DNA from: Chlorops oryzae | Taxonomy: Eukaryota > Arthropoda > Insecta > Diptera > Chloropidae | Direction: 5' to 3' | Assembly (NCBI GenBank): GCA_020466095.1 | Contig: CM035806.1 | Span: 39,751,698-39,815,697, forward strand | DNA: 64,000 bases | Shown: piece by piece, positions 23,813 to 34,943 of the stretch | How positions within the stretch are numbered: the first letter of the stretch is position 1 | How the letters are laid out: each line of letters begins with the position of its first letter | Made by a program: the position numbers and the translations under genes | Notes under the pieces: model-generated | What the model was told of the DNA's origin: nothing | What the model saw: the letters and a program-made list of their open reading frames with translations, nothing else | Databases searched by the model: none

Positions 23813-24916
23813 CGACGATCATAGAAATCGCATCAAAGGAAAACGCAAAACGTCGCGACGTCTTAAGGCATTGCTGCAATCCCATAGGCAAGATGGATAT
23901 ATGCGCAAGTTAATGTAAATCTAGAGAACAGCTACCAGGGCCCGATCAAGGTTTTCTTCCCGTTTGAACAAAACTTATATTTACCACCTCTCCCGCTCAC
24001 CCACTACAGTGATACTAAAAGGGTACTGTTTTCGCAAATCTACGTGAAATTGCCGCGCTTCACAGTACCGCTCTGGACATTTTCCCAGTTTTCCACCCTC
24101 TAAATTGTGGCCTGACAGCTTATCCAGGGCACTTTATGCATAATTTTAATATTCAATAGCCAGGCCCGTAGAGAGAAATTTGGGGCCCGGGCGATTTTTT
24201 TTCCGGGGTCCCCTCACAAAAATGTGCGACCAAATAGAAAAAAAAAACATCCCATTCCAATTATGGGCCAATTCAGAAAGTCCGGGCCCGGGGGAAAATG
24301 CCCCTTTTCCACCCCCATCACTACAGGCCAGCCAATAGCTAAAGTCAAGCGCAATGTTTTTTGTTCTTGTGCCACTTGTCTACAAGATACCGCCATTGAG
24401 TTATATCATTTTAAAGTAGATTTTAAAGTAGTAGCATTTTTGAATGCATTTTTAAATATTCTACAAAATCCTGAAAATTTTCAAATCAAATCTTAAATTT
24501 CCTCTTAAGAGTCTGTCAAAAAAATTCCATGCTTTTCTGTAACGGAATGGTACCCAATTAAATGGTGGGCTTTGAAAGGGAGAGACCTTAAAATGTGTTC
24601 TTCTAACTCTTCATGCACTAGGATTTCAAAAAGCAATTACTACATGAGTACACTACCGGCGGCACCAGACTCTTCACATTATACTCTTACCAATGTATGA
24701 CATTGTCTTATGTTCTTCTATAGCTATAGTTACTTATTGAACATTTTCTTCAATTTAGTTCTTGCTGTTACAAGATCCGCGAAAAACTAAATATACCCAG
24801 CCGAAATTGGGTTTAGTGAAGGGAAAATGTTTCGGAATTGTTATGGTTGTTAAAAAGGTTCAAAGACTGTTTTTATTTGGAAAAAACATATTTCTGCGCC
24901 TATATAGATAATTGAT

Positions 24917-25500
24917 CCACAGAGAAAAAAATCAACCAGAAAACTGGTTAAATCAAAAGGAAAAACATACAAAACGGCTTCAAGGAATATTTATAATTTT
25001 AACAATTTTTCTTGTTGAAAAAATAAAAAATTTTCCTTTTGAATCAACCATATTTCAGGTTGAATTGAAATGATAATTTTCAAAAATGGATTTAAATTTA
25101 AATTGTTGAACCAACCACGGACATAGTTGAAATGACAAGATATTTTTTAAAATAATTCCAAAAAAAAATACCTATACAAGAAGAAATGTCAAAAAAAATT
25201 TAATTAACGTTCAAAGCAAATGGCCATAGAGCACTCTGCTGAACATGACCCAAAAAATAGTTATCGGATGGACTTCATCCGATTTCGTCACTCCGTTTTG
25301 GTGACTGCTTTCGCAATGCTTAAAAAGTTCTAAGATGAATACATATCTTATATGTCCTATTTTATAAAACAAATGAGAATTATACCGAACGAAAAAAAAT
25401 GTAATTAAACATATTTCCTTTCAAATCAACCAACAATCTTGTTGACTCAACCATTTTTCTTTTGAAATTTTTGTTCTGCTCGAAAATCAAAAGGACTGTG
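24917..25500. repeat. Possible foldback region with CAACC/GGTTGA words
   Basis: AATCAACCAGAAAACTGGTT at 24930 and AAATCAACCAACAATCTTG near 25423 belong to a stretch in which CAACC- and GTTGA-containing words recur on both strands together with TTTTCCTTTTGA/CAAAAGG. The arms are imperfect and ends are unclear. Confidence 0.3.
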
Positions 25501-26282
25501 AATAACAATGCGCCCTTTTAAAAAAATCATTGTTACGTTCGCTCAGTGTCGGAACAAATGAAAATATCTCCTCGATAAGCAACTCACCAATATCTTTTGT
25601 TCAAACTCGAAAAGAATAGATAGTGTTAAAATAGTATGATTCAAATTCTGGCATGAAAGGGTTACGTTCTTTTTAAATAGCCTCAATTATTTTACGATAA
25701 AAAATGATCTTATTAATTTAAATTCGTATTTAACAGGTCTGATTTGAAAATGCGAAATTTCTAGCATTTCATTGGGGGTTTTGAGGGCCAGATTTAGATT
25801 TTTTGTCGCTCCGGTTTAAAAACGCAATTTTCTGCTGCGATGATGGCTCTAATGGGGCTCGGTTTTCTCATATCTATGTTAAACTGGCGCCTCTTGGCTT
25901 ATTTTTCCAGCCCGCCACCTTCTGAATCGGGCCCCCAAAACCATCCTCGGCATACCACTCTTACGATGGAAATTCACAGACTTGACTTGTAAAAGAAAAT
26001 TAGCTTTCTTCAACCCAGGAAACGCTAGAAAATTTATTAACAAGTGACAAAATATTAGCAGGTACAAAAGGTAAGAGCGAGCCCAACTGCAGTAGGGCTC
26101 AGGGTACTCATTCTGGCCTCTGATGCCTTACCACTGTGTCAAGGAATGAACGCTATCGTAATGGGGCTCACATATTTTAATCGAAATAAAGAATACATAT
26201 CGCATATAAAAACAAACATTTGTAGAAATAATAAAATTGTGTCATGATTGTTTTAATTTCATTAAAAAAAAAATTATTTTAG

Positions 26283-26352
26283 CTTAAAAAAATACTCGCA
26301 TTCCGGTCAAAATCTCGATTACAATCGGAGTCCATCGACAGATATGCACGAG

Positions 26353-26384
<32 letters not shown>

Positions 26385-26532
26385 AGCACAGCACGCCGTG
26401 GTAAGTGACTCACGACTAATTCACGATGCCGGCGGTGAAATCTATCACGTCAGGCAAGGCAGTGAGCACTCATCACCAAGTATGCATTCACCGGCCATTC
26501 ACCACACGTCCTCACCCTACGACAACGAACAG

Positions 26533-26564
<32 letters not shown>

Positions 26565-27075
26565 GCACATCAACAACGGCACAACGTTACAGACCACACA
26601 CAGCCAGGCACAGCAGATGCTCTCGAGTGCCTCCTATCTGGCAACACCTGCGCCGATTTTGAATTCGAATTTGCCGCTATTAGCCAGCAACACCTCAATG
26701 CTAAGCAAATTTCTAAGCCATCCAAATATGGTCAGCACGGTCGCGATGTCAAGCGAAATGGACAGTTGCACGCCAACAGCGCCAACAAACACCGGCGAGC
26801 CGACCAGCATGTGGAGCTACGATTACAAAACGAACTGTACATACATGGACGGACGTCACAAGCTGAGCAGCGACCTCAAATACCGGCCCGGTGTGATCGC
26901 GGCAACGAATCAGTCAAAAAGTGCCAAAGAAATGCGAATACGAAGACCGATGAATGCCTTTATGGTCTGGGCGAAGATCGAACGTAAGAAGCTCGCTGAC
27001 GAGAATCCCGATCTGCACAATGCCGACTTGAGCAAAATGCTGGGTGAGTATTCAATGAAATGAGCAACCGACAAA

Positions 27076-27114
<39 letters not shown>

Positions 27115-28908
27115 GTAAATAAACACTATAAAATGATCTTATCTATCTGTATAGGTAAAAAATGGCGCGCTCTAAGTCATCAAGATCGCCGTCCGTATGT
27201 CGAAGAAGCGGAACGACTCAGGGTGATCCATATGACCGAACATCCCAATTACAAGTATCGACCGCGACGTCGAAAGCAATCGAAACTTCGAACAATGCAA
27301 CCGAATTCGTCGAAGGAACAAAATGGCTCCACGCAATCGAGCGTCAATTCCAAGTCATCATCACAAAAGGCCCCAACGCCCAATTATACCGTCAATGCGG
27401 ATGATAATCAAGCACGTAACAGCATGAGCAGCATGAGTCCTTTTGAACAGAAGTTGGCATCCAACTATTCACCGAGCCCGGCCGATTGTTATATTAACAA
27501 CGAAGCTGCCTTAGACAATAATAATTCCGATCAATTGAGCTGTAACAATCCAATGGATACAACTGGAGCGTCTCAGGCGCAACAACATCTGGTGGCCAAG
27601 TCGATGTCGAAGAGCAATACACAGATTGGACGCACAGCATCTCAAAAATCGAAATCCAGTCACAAGGAATCGGATAAGGATCAAAAACACGCCGATACGA
27701 TGACGACAGTCAGATCGGCACAGCATGCTCAAATTTTTCCAGCCTATCCGATGGCAGCGACCTCCATTGCCGTTGTCGCCGGCCGTGGTATGTACGTGAC
27801 GTGCAATAATCGAGGTCTACTCGATCATGGACATACCGTCAAGGGTACCTACTATCCTCCCATCTCAACGTTAGAGGATGACTCACTGCGCAGCAGTATC
27901 GGAAGCGCGTCCATAAATACACCTACAGGTGGCATGAATTCAACGCATATGCTGAGCATGCATAATGTAACGACCACGCCCACATCCGATCTTAATTACA
28001 CATCGATGCATACCCAACAACAACAACAGACGCACGAGCTCCACTCACCAGACCATCAGCATCATCATCATAATCATCATAATCATCATAATCATCCACA
28101 TCATCCACATCATCCACATCCACATCATCATCAATCATCGCCGCATCGAATGCACATAGCTCACCTTTCGACACCATTGGACTTCCTTGGAACAAGTTCA
28201 TCTGGCAATGCGGTTTACAATGGCACCACTGGCGGTGGCTTTCAATACGAGGACTATGCCCGTTATGCAGCCACCGATGGCGACTATAGCGCCATACCGA
28301 CATCGACGTGCGATAGCTCTCTAACCGATTCGAAAAATTCCAGTCTCAAGCTCATCAAATATCCCGATACGAATCACAATTACGATGACTATGAGGCCTA
28401 CAATAACAGTTTGGTCGTTTCTGCTGGCCCAAACTCGAATTACTATACCCAATTGCCGACCTATAGTATACCATCAAGCTCGACAACCACATCACTTGCA
28501 TTCCCCCTGCAATTAGCCTTACCGCTGCAGCAGGCAACACCCGCGAACTATGGTCATACGCACCATCATGGCGGGCAGACGATTCAAAATCCAACGCCAA
28601 CATATTTCCATTACAATCATTTCCTTGGCGGCTCAAATAACGGTAATATACTTACCCAGCATGAAGCTGTACCCATTAGCTCGGCAGCACAGATGACCGA
28701 ACATAGCCTACAAAATTCCATACACGATACGAATCCGAATCCGAATCCGAATTCGACGCCATCGGTCTTGGCCTCAAGCGCTGCATATCCTCTCAATATA
28801 AATGGCTCGGGTAGTGTTCACACCACCGAATTGGTATTCGAATCCCGCAAGGACGACGAGATTAGCAATATACTGGCCGGCGTACGAAAGACCTGCTACA
28901 GCAATTGA
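26283..28908 (+). CDS. Sox15: SoxF-group transcription factor, Sox15-like (main exons)
   Basis: This is a nuclear HMG-box DNA-binding protein. Exon 26283-27043 and exon 27155-28908 are joined by a GTGAGT donor and a TATAG acceptor, splitting the Gly codon after LSKML inside the HMG box. The box starts [12 protein letters not shown] about 198 residues after Met26344 and ends in [12 protein letters not shown], which carries a nuclear-localisation-like basic tail. [17 protein letters not shown] and [18 protein letters not shown] are close to SoxF proteins (Sox7/17/18, fly Sox15). The N-terminal part has two polyglutamine blocks (346-348 region of the exon onward and 26530-26565). The C-terminal half has a His/Asn/Pro-rich run (28060-28135), an NPNPNPN run and an ending [18 protein letters not shown]. 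Upstream frame remains open to the acceptor at 26282, so Met26344 is probably internal. A likely poly(A) signal is AATAAA at 29083. Confidence 0.9.
27075..27113. repeat. (AC)n microsatellite in the HMG-box intron
   Basis: About 19 AC dinucleotides occupy a third of the 111-bp intron (27044-27154) that splits the HMG box. It is likely polymorphic and lies about 40 bp before the acceptor. Confidence 0.95.
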
Positions 28909-29082
28909 TTACAAATTCCTTCGTAGTCTAAGTCCGCTTCTCTTCTCGTTTCTGTATTGTTAATTGTTCAATGAACATAGCCTTAGGTTGATAATGATTT
29001 TTTTATTTCTTATTTTTCTTTTTTATTTCATCTGTATTCTTCCATTAGGAAATGTATTAAAACGTTATTGTAAGAGTTTATT

Positions 29083-29088
29083 AATAAA
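29083..29088 (+). terminator. Poly(A) signal of the Sox15-like gene
   Basis: AATAAA lies 175 bases after the stop codon at 28906-28908, the first canonical hexamer downstream on the + strand. Confidence 0.55.
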
Positions 29089-29263
29089 TATGGAATTCGA
29101 ACAGGATATGATTTCGAAATGTAGAGCTGGGACATCTGATGAAGCGGCCTCGATGATTAAAGCGAAGGAGAATATGTACATAAGTATATCTGAATGTTTG
29201 TACGTCCTACAGCTATTTTCGCCCTAAATAATTTTGACTCCAGCTCTGTTCTAATAGATCTTA

Positions 29264-29610
29264 TCCAGCCGGAAATGTCCCGGTGAAGCAATCAATGATG
29301 ATTTCAGCATGACATAGAGCCGCGACTCCTCCGGACTATACACCAACTTTCTAATGAAATTTACACACAAGCGGCACTGGCCGTCATAAGAGTAGGTACC
29401 TACATATCACGAATTGGTAATCGAATTTGGAGTAGATCTACTCCATCGTATCGATACCTCTATCGATGAAAATGCCGTTGGAGTTGCGATGAATAACATT
29501 TCCTCTCGATGGCAATGCCATTGCAATTGAGAAGTACTCAAATTTTCCCCTTGATATCCTTGGTGAACAAATGAATGAATTGGTCCTTTATGAGAAAATT
29601 TCCGGCTGGG
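29264..29610. mobile_element. TA-flanked MITE with CCAGCCGGAAAT ends
   Basis: A 347-bp segment starts TCCAGCCGGAAATG and ends in the inverted form (reverse complement CCCAGCCGGAAATTTTC). TA lies outside each end (29262-29263, 29611-29612). No coding frame. The CCCAGC start is shared with the MITE at 58001-58413. Confidence 0.62.
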
Positions 29611-29650
29611 TATCATTAGTGGGCGAAACACATCAATATATATGTATATA

Positions 29651-30937
29651 TTGGTGTAGTAAAAAGAAATCCATTATTTTTGCATTAAATTAAGGGCTTT
29701 ATTTAAGATAGTTAGAATGACCCGATTTAGGTCAAATATGCGCCGTTTTGTTCGATAACTTGTTGCCATTTTAAAGGTAATTTCATTATGCCTCTCTCAT
29801 AGAAGCCCTCGTTCCTATTAGCAAAAAATTGAGACAGTCGAATTTCAGAAGCCTCTCTTGAAGCGAATGTTTCACCAGCAAAATTGTTCGCCATGGACAG
29901 GAACAGATGGTAATCACTTGGTGCCAGGTCCGGACTATAAGGTCGATGCAGAAGAACCTCCCAACCAAACTCCCGGAGCTTCTGGCGAGTCACTATCGAT
30001 GTGTGTGGCCTGGCGTTGTCCTGATGGAACACAATTCCTCTCCTATTGGCCAAAGCTGGCCGCTTATGGGCGATTGCTTCCTTCAGACGGTCCAATTGTT
30101 GACAGTAGAGTTCCGAGTTAAGAGTTTTGCCATATGGGAGCAGCTCATAGTAGATAATTCCCTGCCAATCCCACCAAACACACAGCAAAACCTTCCTGGC
30201 CGTCAATCTTGGCTTGGCCACCGTTTCCGCCGGTTCACCGTGTTTCGACCACGACAGTTTTCGCTTGACGTTGTCGTAAGTGACCCACTTTTCATCACCA
30301 GTCACCAACCGCTTCAGAAATGGGTCGATTTTGTTGCGGTTCAGCAGCGATTCGCAGATGGAAATTCGGTCTATGAGGTTTTTTTGCGTTAACTCGTGTG
30401 GCACCCATACATCGAGCTTCTTTGTGTATCCAGCCTTATTCAAATGGTTCCAAACGGTTTTTTGTGCAATCTTTAGCTCTTTTGCAATCGAAACAGTGCT
30501 AACATGACGGTCGGACTCGATAATTTCCATGATTTTATCGACATTTTCGACAATTGGCCTTCCAGTGCGTGGTGCATCCTTGACATCGAAGTTACCGGAA
30601 CGGAATCGACGAAACCAAAATTGCGCATGATTGGCTGTTACAGTATCAGGTCCATAAACGCTATTCACATTTTCAGCCGCCTGGCTTGCGTTTTCTCCCT
30701 TATCGAAGAAAAACTGTAAAATGTAGCGAATTTTCTCTTTGCTGATGTCCATCTTTGACAAGCTCTCAAACAAAACTGAATCAATCAATCAAAAAAGTGT
30801 CAAAAAAGCTTTTTTAGTAGGAACTGTCATCTTTCTAATGCCCCCTAGCGGAACACGATCGGACTTATACAACGCGAGATGCAGATAAATAACGCCATCT
30901 ATTGGAAAAATAATGGATTTTTTTTTACTACACCTAA
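29651..30937 (-). mobile_element. mariner element, near-complete with TIRs
   Basis: About 1287 bp, bounded by inverted repeats of roughly 30 bases. The left begins GGTGTAGTAAAAAGAAATCC and the right, in reverse complement, GGTGTAGTAAAAAAAAATCC; both continue ATTATTTTT. TA is adjacent to each end in a TA-rich target. The two termini differ by one indel and one substitution. The intact transposase frame suggests a young insertion. It lies just downstream of the Sox15-like gene. Confidence 0.88.
29727..30752 (-). CDS. mariner transposase, apparently intact
   Basis: 341 residues from the ATG at 30752; the frame is open for 12 further codons upstream from a TTG, but the usual length and an MDISKEK start favour this Met. 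It catalyses cut-and-paste transposition in the nucleus at TA sites. The N-terminal helix-turn-helix region (about 1-110) is followed by the linker WVPHEL at 116-121. The catalytic triad is complete: D153 in TGDEKW, D245 in HQDNARPH, and D280 in APSDYH, giving the DD34D spacing of mariner. No internal stop or frameshift. Whether it is active cannot be judged from sequence alone. Confidence 0.92.
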   Translation of the reverse strand: MDISKEKIRYILQFFFDKGENASQAAENVNSVYGPDTVTANHAQFWFRRFRSGNFDVKDAPRTGRPIVENVDKIMEIIESDRHVSTVSIAKELKIAQKTVWNHLNKAGYTKKLDVWVPHELTQKNLIDRISICESLLNRNKIDPFLKRLVTGDEKWVTYDNVKRKLSWSKHGEPAETVAKPRLTARKVLLCVWWDWQGIIYYELLPYGKTLNSELYCQQLDRLKEAIAHKRPALANRRGIVFHQDNARPHTSIVTRQKLREFGWEVLLHRPYSPDLAPSDYHLFLSMANNFAGETFASREASEIRLSQFFANRNEGFYERGIMKLPLKWQQVIEQNGAYLT

Positions 30938-30966
30938 TATATATATATACCAATTACACAAGCTTA

Positions 30967-31206
30967 GGTAGGTTGAAGTGGCTGCCACTTAGGCCGTTAA
31001 TCGGCCCATTGTGATACCAAGGAGGTTTTCTTGTGTTTGTGTGAGTGTATGTGTCTTTTTTATGTAGTGTGCCCCTCACATGCGATTTTTGAAAAACCAG
31101 TGCTAGGCTTGGAACATTACACTCCGTTTCGCCTGTGCCGGGAATCGAACCTCGGACCCTGGGATCAAGAGCATAGCACGCATCCCCTACGCTATCCCAG
31201 GGCCAC
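30967..31206 (-). mobile_element. tRNA-derived SINE with 13-bp target duplication
   Basis: Read on the minus strand from 31206, the head is tRNA-like. It has an A box around GGGATAGCGTAGGGG and a perfect B box GGTTCGATTCC (RNA polymerase III promoter). An unrelated body follows, and a tail ending TTGGTATCACAATGGGCC. The insertion is framed by TTACACAAGCTTA at 30954-30966 and 31207-31219, an exact 13-bp duplication. The tail word TGGTATCACAAYGG recurs at 61567, indicating a second copy. Confidence 0.85.
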
Positions 31207-31493
31207 TTACACAAGCTTACAAAATTAAACTTTTTGTTTGTTTCCGCGATTTTTTTTCACGTTCGCATCTTCAGTCTTTGCATAGGCAGTTCTATTATAA
31301 AAAGCGAGAGATTTGGAGCAAAGACTTAAGACGCGAACGTGAGAACAGTAATAAAAATATTAGGTACGTCATTAATGGACAGCCCCTAATTAGAAAAACG
31401 TAAGTGCATATACATACATACATAGATGTTCTCAGTACTAATATCCAGTACAAATATTCGGAAAATGGTAGAAAAACAAATCACGCGTGCGGA

Positions 31494-31929
31494 TAGAGTG
31501 CTTGACCTCCATAGATTTTTTGGTAAATCATAGAAGGAGTTGCCATAGAGCAATGAAATTCGGCATGGAAGTTTATTTGCAAATGTCTATGAAATTAAAA
31601 AAAAAAATTTAGAAATCAAACCACCCCAACCCCCCACCAAGCACAAAATGGGATGGAGCCAAATTCCCACAGTGTTCAAATTCGGAACATAGCTTACTGT
31701 TGGGCCCCAAAATTGGAAAAGTTTAACTTCGTAGCGCTGCCACGCCTAATTTTCGTGCCACGCCCACTCAAAGTTTGTCAAAGACTTCGAAGAGGTTTAA
31801 CATCCACACAAAAATTTTTGCGGTTCTAATATTTCGGTTTTCTCTTAGTAAATGAATTCCCTTTCCAATGATACCAAATTTGTGACATTTCGTGACAATA
31901 AAAATTTCGATTTTTGTCAAAGCACTGTG
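31494..31929. mobile_element. Decayed copy related to the Transib-like element
   Basis: The left portion parallels 19295-19370: ATTTTTTGG, then GGAGTTGCCATAGAGCAATG versus GGAGTTATCGTAGGGCAATG. The right end is CACTGTG at 31923-31929, whose inverse starts CACAGTGCTT; the left end is degenerate, AGAGTGCTTGACC. No intact 5-bp duplication remains. At about 436 bp it is an internally deleted or non-autonomous relative without the coding segment. Confidence 0.5.
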
Positions 31930-32329
31930 CGCCATGTTTTTATTGTAAATTAATGTGGCGACTCGAAAGATAGCATACTTACAGGCGAAGTTTCAGAAAA
32001 TACTATCCGCTCTTCCTCTAAAAGAAAGCATTTTCGATTTGATTTGAAATTTTCATATCCAACGAAATTGCAGTAATGCCAATGCGAATTGAGGGGATTT
32101 TACCTTTCCTTTTCCACATCAGCCATGTCGCTTATCATATACACAGTTTTTTTTTTTCATTTTCTGCGCATGCGTGTATCAAAATTCCTTTAGATTTAGC
32201 ACAACGTATCTTCTCATTCACATCGAAAGTCCTGTTGACGTTAGTTGATGGAATTAGTTTCTTAGTTATATAAAAAAAAATTAAATAAGTTTTGATTTCA
32301 AAATTTTTCATTTCTTAATTGTAAAAGGT

Positions 32330-33057
32330 GCCAACGAAACCGCAGGAACCCACCGCAAAGGAGAGTGAGAGTTGCCCAAAAAACAGCAGCATCAGCAGCA
32401 CAATTAGCATCAGCAAAAGCAGCAGCAGTGAAAGTAAGCGAAAAAATAGTGAAAGTGCTCAATGATGTGCCACACACATACACACACACACACACTTGCA
32501 ATCTTACGCAAACTTGAACGCATACATCCACATGAACATACATAGATACGAATTCGATAACCAAATGAGACTCTCTCACCTAACTTCATTAACACCGTAC
32601 AAGACTCGATGCAGAGTGCATTCAATTTTCGCAGAGCATCCAAAAGATCTGTTCGCGGTTTTTTCTTTCCATAATTTCAGAATAAATTCCGCAACGTTAA
32701 GCAGCCTGCCTTGCCCTTTTACGTTGCGCTACGTTGTTACGTTACGTTACGTTACATTACGTTACGCCGCAGCATCCCTAAGTGCTGTGCCACATTTTTT
32801 CGAATACACAAAATCGATATCATCAAGTACATCATTATTAAGCTCGTACAGCTAGGTTGACATCTCGGTTGCAGCCGCCACCCGCGCGTCCCCCGCGCCA
32901 TTGTCGTCACATTTTGCCGCCGTCATATTCACGCTTGCATCTCATCGTCGTATCACCGGTGACGTAGCATTCGTAGTTTGTTTATCACATCGTCGTAGTT
33001 TTAGTCGTCGTCGCTGTTACTGTCGCTCTCGTCGCCGTCGCCATCGCCGTCATCGTC
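32330..33057 (+). promoter_or_regulatory. 5' leader and promoter region of the Vgat gene
   Basis: The sequence upstream of the Vgat start is richer in CAGCA, CGTCG and similar words and includes a TTACG/ACGTT pentamer run at 32725-32766. A possible non-coding exon ends at AAA|GTAAGC near 32433 after a CAGCAGCATCAGCAGCA-type stretch. The transcription start is not identified. Confidence 0.35.
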
Positions 33058-34923
33058 ATGTCATTTGTTGCTAAATTAAAATCGACCCCATTACCCCCTT
33101 TGCCACCATTGAAAAATATTTTAAATGTTGCCGTGCAGACAGCGCGCCAACATATGCCCGATAAGCGAGACTATGAGCAACCGGGAGGTAGTAGCAATAC
33201 AACGCATCAAGGATTCCCCCAGCATCCAGCCGGAGGAATGATGCCCAATGTCAATGAGGGATACGCTGAGAGTGAGTTGCGAGCAGAAAATAATGCCACC
33301 ATCATTTTTCACCAATGATTTTTTTTTTTTTTTTGGTGTTTCTTCACCTTTTTCAGTTAATCAAGCCGATCGGCCGACAGAGTTGAATCCATTTCGAAAC
33401 CCGAGCGGATGGGCGGACGCCGATACTGGAGATTATAAGCCAGAGGAGTACAAGACAACATCATTCGTCGGCAATGAATATGACGGCAGATATCAACAAA
33501 CGGATGGTTTCAGGTGTGTGTATGGAAAAAACGAAGAAAGGCCCGCACGCTGAATGTGTGAACTTAGGCTGAGACCATGGATTTTAACTGGTTTTTTTTT
33601 GTTTGTTTTTTTTTCGTGCTTTTCAGACAAGGGAGTGTTGCCTCCGATGGCAGTTCATTTGTCTGCGAGGGTGAGGGTGGCGGCGGCTCAAAAATTGATG
33701 AACTTCAGGCTGCATGGAATGTGACCAATGCGATCCAGGGCATGTTCATCGTTTCACTGCCGTTTGCGGTGCTGCATGGTGGCTACTGGGCAATAATCGC
33801 GATGGTCGGCATCGCCTACATTTGCTGTTATACCGGAAAAATACTTGTACAATGCCTGTATGAACCCGATCCGAGCACTGGCCAACTGATACGCGTACGT
33901 GATAGCTATGTGGCAATTGCGAAGGTATGTTTCGGTCCGAAATTGGGCGCTCGTGCCGTTAGCATTGCGCAGATCATTGAACTTCTGATGACCTGCATAT
34001 TGTACGTTGTGGTCTGCGGCGATCTATTGGCGGGCACATATCCAGAGGGCTCGTTCGATTCCCGATCGTGGATGTTATTTGTGGGTATATTTTTGCTTCC
34101 GATGGGCTTTCTCAAATCATTGAAAATGGTCTCCACACTATCGTTCTGGTGTACGATGTCGCATATTGTCATAAATGTTGTCATCATTGGCTATTGCCTA
34201 TTGCAAATTGGCGATTGGGGCTGGTCGAAAGTTCGATTCAGCATAGATATGGAGAATTTCCCCATATCGTTGGGTGTTATTGTCTTCTCGTATACATCGC
34301 AGATATTTTTACCCACCCTCGAAGGTAATATGATTGATCGTTCGAAATTTAATTGGATGTTAGATTGGTCGCATATAGCGGCTGCTGTTTTCAAAGCCGG
34401 CTTCGGTTATATATGTTTCCTAACATTCCAGAATGATACGCAACAGGTGATTACCAATAATTTGCATTCGCAAGGCTTCAAGGGGCTTGTCAATTTCTTT
34501 TTAGTTATCAAAGCAATACTCAGCTATCCATTGCCCTATTATGCCGCTTGTGAATTGCTCGAACGTAATTTCTTTCGCGGTCAGCCAAAGACCAGATTTC
34601 CAACTATTTGGCATCTGGACGGCGAGCTAAAGGTTTGGGGCTTAGGCTTTCGTGTTGGTGTTATTCTATCAACCATATTAATGGCAATATTCATACCACA
34701 TTTCTCGATACTTATGGGTTTTATTGGCAGCTTTACTGGAACGATGTTAAGCTTCATTTGGCCATGTTATTTCCATTTGAAAATGAAGGGTCATCTCTTG
34801 GATCAGAGAGAGATAGCAAAGGATTATATTATTATTGGTTTGGGTATTCTATTCGGTATAATTGGCATATACGATTCTGGTAATGCATTAATCAATGCCT
34901 TCGAAATCGGTCTTCCATTTTAA
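33058..34923 (+). CDS. VGAT: Vesicular GABA/inhibitory amino acid transporter (VGAT)
   Basis: It loads GABA (and possibly glycine) into synaptic vesicles in exchange for protons; amino acid/auxin permease family, SLC32. Three coding exons join in phase: 33058-33271 (donor GTGAGT), 33357-33513 (acceptor TTTTTCAG, donor GTGTGT) and 33627-34923 (acceptor TTTTCAG). The product is about 555 residues, close to the family length. The N-terminal cytosolic part of about 130 residues starts MSFVAKLKSTPLPPL. The membrane domain opens with AAWNVTNAIQGMFIVSLPFAVLHGGYW, here cited in part as AWNVTNAIQGMF, and runs through about ten hydrophobic segments to the C-terminus FEIGLPF. A poly(A) hexamer overlaps 34938-34943, with further AT-rich sequence after. 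The next gene lies on the opposite strand, convergent. Confidence 0.95.
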
Positions 34924-34937
34924 ATTAAGAAAATATT

Positions 34938-34943
34938 AATAAA
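34938..34943 (+). terminator. First poly(A) signal after Vgat
   Basis: AATAAA begins 14 bases after the stop codon. Other AATAAA hexamers occur further on, up to about 36050, so a longer 3' untranslated region is possible. Confidence 0.4.

Larger units (their letters stand above)
16926..26282 (+). other. Inferred first intron of the Sox15-like gene (about 9.4 kb)
   Basis: If the 16873 exon is correct, this whole stretch is intronic. It holds CAG/CTG triplets (17090-17155), a CA repeat (17255-17272), a small ACTAGT-containing MITE, a mini-me-like copy, a Transib-like element with a coding segment, a CCCTGCA-ended MITE and a GC-richer unique-looking block (22250-23500). The remainder (23.5-26.2 kb) is AT-rich with repeat fragments; I see no other exon in it. 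Confidence 0.4.

Noticed and set aside
29858..30719. Plus-strand frames of up to 161 codons across the mariner
   Set aside because: They are shadows of the transposase on the opposite strand.
31131..31206. A true tRNA gene at the SINE head
   Set aside because: A and B boxes are present, but acceptor-stem pairing is poor and the segment is part of a 240-bp insertion with a 13-bp target duplication.
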